DNA of 64,000 nt, taken from Karalla daura. Taxonomy: Eukaryota > Chordata > Actinopteri > Chaetodontiformes > Leiognathidae. Position numbers and translations under genes: made by a program. The stretch's first letter is position 1, and the number at the start of each line of letters is the position of its first letter. The stretch lies in NCBI GenBank assembly GCA_029224185.1, contig CM055192.1, forward strand, positions 4,275,076-4,339,075, given 5' to 3'. The notes under the pieces were generated by a model. The model was not told the DNA's origin. It saw only the letters and a list, made by a program, of their open reading frames with translations, and did not search any database. Of this stretch, positions 33,501 through 45,200 are shown piece by piece.

Positions 33501-35539
33501 AGGGTCAAATCCGGCATCGGGATTGCTTTTTCCAGTGAGCGTGGGCCACCCCGGAGGCGGCTCACACCCCAAATGGTGGGTTTGGGCTCGCTCGCTCGGG
33601 GTCGGGATCTCGGCCAAAACGACAGGTCCGGGGTGGTCGTTTTTTTCACTTTCGGCGAGCTTTAATATCTCAGCTCCAGGGTCAAATCCGGCATCGGGAT
33701 TGCTTTTTCCAGTGAGCGTGGGCCACCCCGGAGGCGGCCCACACCCCAAATGGTGGGTTTGGGCTCGTTCGCTCGGGGTCGGGATCTCGGCCAAAACGAC
33801 AGGTCCGGGGTGGTCGTTTTTTTCACTTTCGGCGAGCTTTTATATCTCAGCTCCAGGGTCAAATCCGGCATCGGGATTGCGTTTTCCAGTGAGCGTGGGC
33901 CACCCCGGAGGCGGCCCACACCCCAAATGGTGGGTTTGGGCTCGCTCGCTCGGGGTCGGGATCTCGGCCAAAACGACAGGTCCGGGGTGGTCGTTTTTTT
34001 CCCTTTCGGCGAGCTTTAATATCTCAGCTCCAGGGTCAAATCCGGCATCGGGATTGCTTTTTCCAGTGAGCGTGGGCCACCCCGGAGGCGGCCCACACCC
34101 CAAATGGTGGGTTTGGGCTCGCTCGCTCGGGGTCGGGATCTCGGCCAAAACGACAGGTCCGGGGTGGTCGTTTTTTTCACTTTCGGCGAGCTTTAATATC
34201 TCAGCTCCAGGGTCAAATCCGGCATCGGGATTGCTTTTTCCAGTGAGCGTGGGCCACCCCGGAGGCGGCCCACACCCCAAATGGTGGGTTTGGGCTCGCT
34301 CGCTCGGGGTCGGGATCTCGGCCAAAACGACAGGTCCGGGGTGGTCGTTTTTTTCCCTTTCGGCGAGCTTTAATATCTCAGCTCCAGTGTCAAATCCGGC
34401 ATCGGGATTGCTTTTTCCAGTGAGCGTGGGCCACCCCGGAGGCGGCCCACACCCCAAATGGTGGGTTTGGGCTCGCTCGCTCGGGGTCGGGATCTCGGCC
34501 AAAACGACAGGTCCGGGGTGGTCGTTTTTTTCCCTTTCGGCGAGCTTTAATATCTCAGCTCCAGGGTCAAATCCGGCATCGGGATTGCGTTTTCCAGTGA
34601 GCGTGGGCCACCCCGGAGGCGGCCCACACCCCAAATGGTGGGTTTGGGCTCGCTCGCTCGGGGTCGGGATCTCGGCCAAAACGACAGGTCCGGGGTGGTC
34701 GTTTTTTTCACTTTCGGCGAGCTTTAATATCTCAGCTCCAGGGTCAAATCCGGCATCGGGATTGCTTTTTCCAGTGAGCGTGGGCCACCCCGGAGGCGGC
34801 TCACACCCCAAATGGTGGGTTTGGGCTCGCTCGCTCGGGGTCGGGATCTCGGCCAAAACGACAGGTCCGGGGGTGGTCGTTTTTTTCCCTTTCGGCGAGC
34901 TTTTATATCTCAGCTCCAGGGTCAAATCCGGCATCGGGATTGCGTTTTCCAGTGAGCGTGGGCCACCCCGGAGGCGGCTCACACCCCAAATGGTGGGTTT
35001 GGGCTCGCTCGCTCGGGGTCGGGATCTCGGCCAAGACGACTGTTCCGGGGTGGTCGTTTTTTTCCCTTTCGGCGAGCTTTAAAATCTCAGCTCCAGGATC
35101 AAATGATCCTGGAGCTGAGATTTTAAAGCTCGCCTTTAAAATCTCAGCTCGCTTTAAAATTTCAGCTCCGGGATCAAATGATCCTGGAGCTGAGATTTTA
35201 AAGCTCGCCGAAAGTGAAAAAGTGAAAAAAACGACCACCCCGGACCTGTCGTTTTTTTCCCTTTCGGCGAGCTTGAATATCTCAGCTCCAGGGTCAAATC
35301 CGGCATCGGGATTGCTTTTTCCAGTGAGCGTGGGCCACCCCGGAGGCGGCCCACACCCCAAATGGTGGGTTTGGGCTCGCTCGCTCGGGGTCGGGATCTC
35401 GGCCAAAACGACAGGTCCGGGGTGGTCGTTTTTTTCACTTTCGGCGAGCTTTAATATCTCAGCTCCAGGGTCAAATCCGGCATCGGGATTGCTTTTTCCA
35501 GTGAGCGTGGGCCACCCCGGAGGCGGCCCACACCCCAAA
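30564..35539 (+). repeat. Domain C composite HOR unit, 4976 bp
   Basis: Part one, 3187 bp: Y, Std, Std, EV, R, Std, SY, Std, EV, H, S, Std, F, CY, VV, Std, SR, S. Part two, 1789 bp from 33751: Y, Std, Std, EV, R, Std, SY, J, Std. The first 3895 bp recur at 35540 and part two recurs at 40674. Confidence 0.9.
35037..35251. repeat. Long foldback element 8
   Basis: Same structure in the monomer anchored at 34991, directly after an SY monomer with the extra G; main palindrome at 35071-35134. It shares aaaatttcag and gagcttgaat with copies 1 and 9. Confidence 0.95.
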
Positions 35540-38500
35540 TGGTGGGTTTGGGCTCGTTCGCTCGGGGTCGGGATCTCGGCCAAAACGACAGGTCCGGGGT
35601 GGTCGTTTTTTTCACTTTCGGCGAGCTTTTATATCTCAGCTCCAGGGTCAAATCCGGCATCGGGATTGCGTTTTCCAGTGAGCGTGGGCCACCCCGGAGG
35701 CGGCCCACACCCCAAATGGTGGGTTTGGGCTCGCTCGCTCGGGGTCGGGATCTCGGCCAAAACGACAGGTCCGGGGTGGTCGTTTTTTTCCCTTTCGGCG
35801 AGCTTTAATATCTCAGCTCCAGGGTCAAATCCGGCATCGGGATTGCTTTTTCCAGTGAGCGTGGGCCACCCCGGAGGCGGCCCACACCCCAAATGGTGGG
35901 TTTGGGCTCGCTCGCTCGGGGTCGGGATCTCGGCCAAAACGACAGGTCCGGGGTGGTCGTTTTTTTCACTTTCGGCGAGCTTTAATATCTCAGCTCCAGG
36001 GTCAAATCCGGCATCGGGATTGCTTTTTCCAGTGAGCGTGGGCCACCCCGGAGGCGGCCCACACCCCAAATGGTGGGTTTGGGCTCGCTCGCTCGGGGTC
36101 GGGATCTCGGCCAAAACGACAGGTCCGGGGTGGTCGTTTTTTTCCCTTTCGGCGAGCTTTAATATCTCAGCTCCAGTGTCAAATCCGGCATCGGGATTGC
36201 TTTTTCCAGTGAGCGTGGGCCACCCCGGAGGCGGCCCACACCCCAAATGGTGGGTTTGGGCTCGCTCGCTCGGGGTCGGGATCTCGGCCAAAACGACAGG
36301 TCCGGGGTGGTCGTTTTTTTCCCTTTCGGCGAGCTTTAATATCTCAGCTCCAGGGTCAAATCCGGCATCGGGATTGCGTTTTCCAGTGAGCGTGGGCCAC
36401 CCCGGAGGCGGCCCACACCCCAAATGGTGGGTTTGGGCTCGCTCGCTCGGGGTCGGGATCTCGGCCAAAACGACAGGTCCGGGGTGGTCGTTTTTTTCAC
36501 TTTCGGCGAGCTTTAATATCTCAGCTCCAGGGTCAAATCCGGCATCGGGATTGCTTTTTCCAGTGAGCGTGGGCCACCCCGGAGGCGGCTCACACCCCAA
36601 ATGGTGGGTTTGGGCTCGCTCGCTCGGGGTCGGGATCTCGGCCAAAACGACAGGTCCGGGGGTGGTCGTTTTTTTCCCTTTCGGCGAGCTTTTATATCTC
36701 AGCTCCAGGGTCAAATCCGGCATCGGGATTGCGTTTTCCAGTGAGCGTGGGCCACCCCGGAGGCGGCCCACACCCCAAATGGTGGGTTTGGGCTCGCTCG
36801 CTCGGGGTCGGGATCTCGGCCAAAACGACAGGTCCGGGGTGGTCGTTTTTTTCCCTTTCGGCGAGCTTTAATATCTCAGCTCCAGGGTCAAATCCGGCAT
36901 CGGGATTGCTTTTTCCAGTGAGCGTGGGCCACCCCGGAGGCGGCCCACACCCCAAATGGTGGGTTTGGGCTCGCTCGCTCGGGGTCGGGATCTCGGCCAA
37001 AACGACAGGTCCGGGGTGGTCGTTTTTTTCCCTTTCGGCGAGCTTTAATATCTCAGCTCCAGTGTCAAATCCGGCATCGGGATTGCTTTTTCCAGTGAGC
37101 GTGGGCCACCCCGGAGGCGGCCCACACCCCAAATGGTGGGTTTGGGCTCACTCGCTCGGGGTCGGGATCTCGGCCAAAACGACAGGTCCGGGGTGGTCGT
37201 TTTTTTCACTTTCGGCGAGCTTTAATATCTCAGCTCCAGGGTCAAATCCGGCATCGGGATTGCTTTTTCCAGTGAGCGTGGGCCACCCCGGAGGCGGCTC
37301 ACACCCCAAATGGTGGGTTTGGGCTCGCTCGCTCGGGGTCGGGATCTCGGCCAAAACGACAGGTCCGGGGTGGTCGTTTTTTTCACTTTCGGCGAGCTTT
37401 AATATCTCAGCTCCAGGGTCAAATCCGGCATCGGGATTGCTTTTTCCAGTGAGCGTGGGCCACCCCGGAGGCGGCCCACACCCCAAATGGTGGGTTTGGG
37501 CTCGCTCGCTCGGGGTCGGGATCTCGGCCAAAACGACAGGTCCGGGGTGGTCGTTTTTTTCCCTTTCGGCGAGCTTTAATATCTCAGCTCCAGGGTCAAA
37601 TCCGGCATCGGGATTGCTTTTTCCAGTGAGCGTGGGCCACCCCGGAGGCGGCCCACACCCCAAATGGTGGGTTTGGGCTCGTTCGCTCGGGGTCGGGATC
37701 TCGGCCAAAACGACAGGTCCGGGGTGGTCGTTTTTTTCACTTTCGGCGAGCTTTAATATCTCAGCTCCAGGGTCAAATCCGGCATCGGGATTGCTTTTTC
37801 CAGTGAGCGTGGGCCACCCCGGAGGCGGCTCACACCCCAAATGGTGGGTTTGGGCTTGCTCGCTCGGGGTCGGGATCTCGGCCAAAACGACAGGTCCGGG
37901 GTGGTCGTTTTTTTCCCTTTCGGCGAGCTTTAATATCTCAGCTCCAGGGTCAAATCCGGCATCGGGATTGCTTTTTCCAGTGAGCGTGGGCCACCCCGGA
38001 GGCGGCCCACACCCCAAATGGTGGGTTTGGGCTCGCTCGCTCGGGGTCGGGATCTCGGCCAAGACGACTGTTCCGGGGTGGTCGTTTTTTTCCCTTTCGG
38101 CGAGCTTTAATATCTCAGCTCCAGTGTCAAATCCGGCATCGGGATTGCTTTTTCCAGTGAGCGTGGGCCACCCCGGAGGCGGCCCACACCCCAAATGGTG
38201 GGTTTGGGCTCGCTCGCTCGGGGTCGGGATCTCGGCCAAAACGACAGGTCCGGGGTGGTCGTTTTTTTCACTTTCGGCGAGCTTTAATATCTCAGCTCCA
38301 GGGTCAAATCCGGCATCGGGATTGCTTTTTCCAGTGAGCGTGGGCCACCCCGGAGGCGGCTCACACCCCAAACGGTGGGTTTGGGCTCGCTCGCTCGGGG
38401 TCGGGATCTCGGCCAAAACGACAGGTCCGGGGTGGTCGTTTTTTTCACTTTCGGCGAGCTTTAATATCTCAGCTCCAGGGTCAAATCCGGCATCGGGATT

Positions 38501-39434
38501 GCTTTTTCCAGTGAGCGTGGGCCACCCCGGAGGCGGCTCACACCCCAAATGGTGGGTTTGGGCTCGCTCGCTCGGGGTCGGGATCTCGGCCAAAACGACA
38601 GGTCCGGGGTGGTCGTTTTTTTCACTTTCGGCGAGCTTTAATATCTCAGCTCCAGGGTCAAATCCGGCATCGGGATTGCTTTTTCCAGTGAGCGTGGGCC
38701 ACCCCGGAGGCGGCCCACACCCCAAATGGTGGGTTTGGGCTCGTTCGCTCGGGGTCGGGATCTCGGCCAAAACGACAGGTCCGGGGTGGTCGTTTTTTTC
38801 ACTTTCGGCGAGCTTTTATATCTCAGCTCCAGGGTCAAATCCGGCATCGGGATTGCGTTTTCCAGTGAGCGTGGGCCACCCCGGAGGCGGCCCACACCCC
38901 AAATGGTGGGTTTGGGCTCGCTCGCTCGGGGTCGGGATCTCGGCCAAAACGACAGGTCCGGGGTGGTCGTTTTTTTCCCTTTCGGCGAGCTTTAATATCT
39001 CAGCTCCAGGGTCAAATCCGGCATCGGGATTGCTTTTTCCAGTGAGCGTGGGCCACCCCGGAGGCGGCCCACACCCCAAATGGTGGGTTTGGGCTCGCTC
39101 GCTCGGGGTCGGGATCTCGGCCAAAACGACAGGTCCGGGGTGGTCGTTTTTTTCACTTTCGGCGAGCTTTAATATCTCAGCTCCAGGGTCAAATCCGGCA
39201 TCGGGATTGCTTTTTCCAGTGAGCGTGGGCCACCCCGGAGGCGGCCCACACCCCAAATGGTGGGTTTGGGCTCGCTCGCTCGGGGTCGGGATCTCGGCCA
39301 AAACGACAGGTCCGGGGTGGTCGTTTTTTTCCCTTTCGGCGAGCTTTAATATCTCAGCTCCAGTGTCAAATCCGGCATCGGGATTGCTTTTTCCAGTGAG
39401 CGTGGGCCACCCCGGAGGCGGCCCACACCCCAAA
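35540..39434 (+). repeat. Second copy of 3895 bp of the composite unit
   Basis: The subtype order, including the SY extra G, matches 30564-34458 at a constant offset of 4976. The match ends after the EV monomer at 39258, where H follows instead of R. Confidence 0.9.
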
Positions 39435-40673
39435 TGGTGGGTTTGGGCTCACTCGCTCGGGGTCGGGATCTCGGCCAAAACGACAGGTCCGGGGTGGTCG
39501 TTTTTTTCACTTTCGGCGAGCTTTAATATCTCAGCTCCAGGGTCAAATCCGGCATCGGGATTGCTTTTTCCAGTGAGCGTGGGCCACCCCGGAGGCGGCT
39601 CACACCCCAAATGGTGGGTTTGGGCTCGCTCGCTCGGGGTCGGGATCTCGGCCAAAACGACAGGTCCGGGGTGGTCGTTTTTTTCACTTTCGGCGAGCTT
39701 TAATATCTCAGCTCCAGGGTCAAATCCGGCATCGGGATTGCTTTTTCCAGTGAGCGTGGGCCACCCCGGAGGCGGCCCACACCCCAAATGGTGGGTTTGG
39801 GCTCGCTCGCTCGGGGTCGGGATCTCGGCCAAAACGACAGGTCCGGGGTGGTCGTTTTTTTCCCTTTCGGCGAGCTTTAATATCTCAGCTCCAGGGTCAA
39901 ATCCGGCATCGGGATTGCTTTTTCCAGTGAGCGTGGGCCACCCCGGAGGCGGCCCACACCCCAAATGGTGGGTTTGGGCTCGCTCGCTCGGGGTCGGGAT
40001 CTCGGCCAAGACGACTGTTCCGGGGTGGTCGTTTTTTTCCCTTTCGGCGAGCTTTAATATCTCAGCTCCAGTGTCAAATCCGGCATCGGGATTGCTTTTT
40101 CCAGTGAGCGTGGGCCACCCCGGAGGCGGCCCACACCCCAAATGGTGGGTTTGGGCTCGCTCGCTCGGGGTCGGGATCTCGGCCAAAACGACAGGTCCGG
40201 GGTGGTCGTTTTTTTCACTTTCGGCGAGCTTTAATATCTCAGCTCCAGGGTCAAATCCGGCATCGGGATTGCTTTTTCCAGTGAGCGTGGGCCACCCCGG
40301 AGGCGGCTCACACCCCAAACGGTGGGTTTGGGCTCGCTCGCTCGGGGTCGGGATCTCGGCCAAAACGACAGGTCCGGGGTGGTCGTTTTTTTCACTTTCG
40401 GCGAGCTTTAATATCTCAGCTCCAGGGTCAAATCCGGCATCGGGATTGCTTTTTCCAGTGAGCGTGGGCCACCCCGGAGGCGGCTCACACCCCAAATGGT
40501 GGGTTTGGGCTCGCTCGCTCGGGGTCGGGATCTCGGCCAAAACGACAGGTCCGGGGTGGTCGTTTTTTTCACTTTCGGCGAGCTTTAATATCTCAGCTCC
40601 AGGGTCAAATCCGGCATCGGGATTGCTTTTTCCAGTGAGCGTGGGCCACCCCGGAGGCGGCCCACACCCCAAA
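39435..40673 (+). repeat. Domain C partial unit, 7 monomers, 1239 bp
   Basis: Order: H, S, Std, VV, Std, SR, S. It is the middle of the composite unit with F and CY deleted; CY is replaced by a direct Std-to-VV join at 39966. Confidence 0.88.
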
Positions 40674-42285
40674 TGGTGGGTTTGGGCTCGTTCGCTCGGG
40701 GTCGGGATCTCGGCCAAAACGACAGGTCCGGGGTGGTCGTTTTTTTCACTTTCGGCGAGCTTTTATATCTCAGCTCCAGGGTCAAATCCGGCATCGGGAT
40801 TGCGTTTTCCAGTGAGCGTGGGCCACCCCGGAGGCGGCCCACACCCCAAATGGTGGGTTTGGGCTCGCTCGCTCGGGGTCGGGATCTCGGCCAAAACGAC
40901 AGGTCCGGGGTGGTCGTTTTTTTCCCTTTCGGCGAGCTTTAATATCTCAGCTCCAGGGTCAAATCCGGCATCGGGATTGCTTTTTCCAGTGAGCGTGGGC
41001 CACCCCGGAGGCGGCCCACACCCCAAATGGTGGGTTTGGGCTCGCTCGCTCGGGGTCGGGATCTCGGCCAAAACGACAGGTCCGGGGTGGTCGTTTTTTT
41101 CACTTTCGGCGAGCTTTAATATCTCAGCTCCAGGGTCAAATCCGGCATCGGGATTGCTTTTTCCAGTGAGCGTGGGCCACCCCGGAGGCGGCCCACACCC
41201 CAAATGGTGGGTTTGGGCTCGCTCGCTCGGGGTCGGGATCTCGGCCAAAACGACAGGTCCGGGGTGGTCGTTTTTTTCCCTTTCGGCGAGCTTTAATATC
41301 TCAGCTCCAGTGTCAAATCCGGCATCGGGATTGCTTTTTCCAGTGAGCGTGGGCCACCCCGGAGGCGGCCCACACCCCAAATGGTGGGTTTGGGCTCGCT
41401 CGCTCGGGGTCGGGATCTCGGCCAAAACGACAGGTCCGGGGTGGTCGTTTTTTTCCCTTTCGGCGAGCTTTAATATCTCAGCTCCAGGGTCAAATCCGGC
41501 ATCGGGATTGCGTTTTCCAGTGAGCGTGGGCCACCCCGGAGGCGGCCCACACCCCAAATGGTGGGTTTGGGCTCGCTCGCTCGGGGTCGGGATCTCGGCC
41601 AAAACGACAGGTCCGGGGTGGTCGTTTTTTTCACTTTCGGCGAGCTTTAATATCTCAGCTCCAGGGTCAAATCCGGCATCGGGATTGCTTTTTCCAGTGA
41701 GCGTGGGCCACCCCGGAGGCGGCTCACACCCCAAATGGTGGGTTTGGGCTCGCTCGCTCGGGGTCGGGATCTCGGCCAAAACGACAGGTCCGGGGGTGGT
41801 CGTTTTTTTCCCTTTCGGCGAGCTTTTATATCTCAGCTCCAGGGTCAAATCCGGCATCGGGATTGCGTTTTCCAGTGAGCGTGGGCCACCCCGGAGGCGG
41901 CTCACACCCCAAATGGTGGGTTTGGGCTCGCTCGCTCGGGGTCGGGATCTCGGCCAAGACGACTGTTCCGGGGTGGTCGTTTTTTTCCCTTTCGGCGAGC
42001 TTTAAAATCTCAGCTCCAGGATCAAATGATCCTGGAGCTGAGATTTTAAAGCTCGCCTTTAAAATCTCAGCTCGCTTTAAAATTTCAGCTCCGGGATCAA
42101 ATGATCCTGGAGCTGAGATTTTAAAGCTCGCCGAAAGTGAAAAAGTGAAAAAAACGACCACCCCGGACCTGTCGTTTTTTTCCCTTTCGGCGAGCTTGAA
42201 TATCTCAGCTCCAGGGTCAAATCCGGCATCGGGATTGCTTTTTCCAGTGAGCGTGGGCCACCCCGGAGGCGGCCCACACCCCAAA
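40674..42285 (+). repeat. Second copy of the foldback-bearing part of the composite unit
   Basis: Order: Y, Std, Std, EV, R, Std, SY, J. It matches 33751-35362 at an offset of 6923, including the foldback with its private substitutions. Confidence 0.9.
41960..42174. repeat. Long foldback element 9
   Basis: Same structure in the monomer anchored at 41914; main palindrome at 41994-42057. It is copy 8 moved by 6923 bp with its flank, part of the second copy of the composite HOR end. Confidence 0.95.
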
Positions 42286-45200
42286 TGGTGGGTTTGGGCT
42301 CGCTCGCTCGGGGTCGGGATCTCGGCCAAAACGACAGGTCCGGGGTGGTCGTTTTTTTCACTTTCGGCGAGCTTTAATATCTCAGCTCCAGGGTCAAATC
42401 CGGCATCAGGATTGCTTTTTCCAGTGAGCGTGGGCCACCCCGGAGGCGGCCCACACCCCAAATGGTGGGTTTGGGCTCGCTCGCTCGGGGTCGGGATCTC
42501 GGCCAAGACGACTGTTCCGGGGTGGTCGTTTTTTTCCCTTTCGGCGAGCTTTAATATCTCAGCTCCAGTGTCAAATCCGGCATCGGGATTTCTTTTTCCA
42601 GTGAGCGTGGGCCACCCCGGAGGCGGCCCACACCCCAAATGGTGGGTTTGGGCTCGCTCGCTCGGGGTCGGGATCTCGGCCAAAACGACAGGTCCGGGGT
42701 GGTCGTTTTTTTCACTTTCGGCGAGCTTTAATATCTCAGCTCCAGGGTCAAATCCGGCATCGGGATTGCTTTTTCCAGTGAGCGTGGGCCACCCCGGAGG
42801 CGGCCCACACCCCAAATGGTGGGTTTGGGCTCGTTCGCTCGGGGTCGGGATCTCGGCCAAAACGACAGGTCCGGGGTGGTCGTTTTTTTCACTTTCGGCG
42901 AGCTTTTATATCTCAGCTCCAGGGTCAAATCCGGCATCGGGATTGCGTTTTCCAGTGAGCGTGGGCCACCCCGGAGGCGGCCCACACCCCAAATGGTGGG
43001 TTTGGGCTCGCTCGCTCGGGGTCGGGATCTCGGCCAAAACGACAGGTCCGGGGTGGTCGTTTTTTTCCCTTTCGGCGAGCTTTAATATCTCAGCTCCAGG
43101 GTCAAATCCGGCATCGGGATTGCTTTTTCCAGTGAGCGTGGGCCACCCCGGAGGCGGCCCACACCCCAAATGGTGGGTTTGGGCTCGCTCGCTCGGGGTC
43201 GGGATCTCGGCCAAAACGACAGGTCCGGGGTGGTCGTTTTTTTCACTTTCGGCGAGCTTTAATATCTCAGCTCCAGGGTCAAATCCGGCATCGGGATTGC
43301 TTTTTCCAGTGAGCGTGGGCCACCCCGGAGGCGGCCCACACCCCAAATGGTGGGTTTGGGCTCGCTCGCTCGGGGTCGGGATCTCGGCCAAAACGACAGG
43401 TCCGGGGTGGTCGTTTTTTTCACTTTCGGCGAGCTTTAATATCTCAGCTCCAGGGTCAAATCCGGCATCGGGATTGCTTTTTCCAGTGAGCGTGGGCCAC
43501 CCCGGAGGCGGCTCACACCCCAAACGGTGGGTTTGGGCTCGCTCGCTCGGGGTCGGGATCTCGGCCAAAACGACAGGTCCGGGGTGGTCGTTTTTTTTCA
43601 CTTTCGGCGAGCTTTAATATCTCAGCTCCAGGGTCAAATCCGGCATCGGGATTGCTTTTTCCAGTGAGCGTGGGCCACCCCGGAGGCGGCCCACACCCCA
43701 AATGGTGGGTTTGGGCTCGCTCGCTCGGGGTCGGGATCTCGGCCAAAACGACAGGTCCGGGGTGGTCGTTTTTTTCACTTTCGGCGAGCTTTAATATCTC
43801 AGCTCCAGGGTCAAATCCGGCATCGGGATTGCTTTTTCCAGTGAGCGTGGGCCACCCCGGAGGCGGCTCACACCCCAAATGGTGGGTTTGGGCTCGCTCG
43901 CTCGGGGTCGGGATCTCGGCCAAAACGACAGGTCCGGGGTGGTCGTTTTTTTCCCTTTCGGCGAGCTTTAATATCTCAGCTCCAGGGTCAAATCCGGCAT
44001 CGGGATTGCGTTTTCCAGTGAGCGTGGGCCACCCCGGAGGCGGCCCACACCCCAAATGGTGGGTTTGGGCTCGCTCGCTCGGGGTCGGGATCTCGGCCAA
44101 AACGACAGGTCCGGGGTGGTCGTTTTTTTCCCTTTCGGCGAGCTTTAATATCTCAGCTCCAGGGTCAAATCCGGCATCGGGATTGCTTTTTCCAGTGAGC
44201 GTGGGCCACCCCGGAGGCGGCTCACACCCGAAATGGTGGGTTTGGGCTCGCTCGCTCGGGGTCGGGATCTCGGCCAAAACGACAGGTCCGGGGTGGTCGT
44301 TTTTTTCCCTTTCGGCGAGCTTTTATATCTCAGCTCCAGGGTCAAATCCGGCATCGGGATTGCGTTTTCCAGTGAGCGTGGGCCACCCCGGAGGCGGCCC
44401 ACACCCCAAATGGTGGGTTTGGGCTCGCTCGCTCGGGGTCGGGATCTCGGCCAAAACGACAGGTCCGGGGTGGTCGTTTTTTTCACTTTCGGCGAGCTTT
44501 AATATCTCAGCTCCAGGGTCAAATCCGGCATCGGGATTGCTTTTTCCAGTGAGCGTGGGCCACCCCGGAGGCGGCCCACACCCCAAATGGTGGGTTTGGG
44601 CTCGTTCGCTCGGGGTCGGGATCTCGGCCAAAACGACAGGTCCGGGGTGGTCGTTTTTTTCACTTTCGGCGAGCTTTTATATCTCAGCTCCAGGGTCAAA
44701 TCCGGCATCGGGATTGCGTTTTCCAGTGAGCGTGGGCCACCCCGGAGGCGGCCCACACCCCAAATGGTGGGTTTGGGCTCGCTCGCTCGGGGTCGGGATC
44801 TCGGCCAAAACGACAGGTCCGGGGTGGTCGTTTTTTTCCCTTTCGGCGAGCTTTAATATCTCAGCTCCAGGGTCAAATCCGGCATCGGGATTGCTTTTTC
44901 CAGTGAGCGTGGGCCACCCCGGAGGCGGCCCACACCCCAAATGGTGGGTTTGGGCTCGCTCGCTCGGGGTCGGGATCTCGGCCAAAACGACAGGTCCGGG
45001 GTGGTCGTTTTTTTCACTTTCGGCGAGCTTTAATATCTCAGCTCCAGGGTCAAATCCGGCATCGGGATTGCTTTTTCCAGTGAGCGTGGGCCACCCCGGA
45101 GGCGGCCCACACCCCAAACGGTGGGTTTGGGCTCGCTCGCTCGGGGTCGGGATCTCGGCCAAAACGACAGGTCCGGGGTGGTCGTTTTTTTCACTTTCGG

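Larger units (their letters stand above)
27377..42285 (+). repeat. Domain C, 11-mer and 4976-bp composite HOR family
   Basis: N subtypes vanish and H, R, SY and SR appear. The recurring core is Y, Std, Std, EV, R, Std, SY, Std, EV, H, S. Each SY carries an extra G in ccgggggtgg, which shifts the + frame at 29678, 31626, 34813, 36602 and 41736. Two long foldbacks with the same private substitutions as the copy at the window start lie at 35037 and 41960. Confidence 0.85.
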
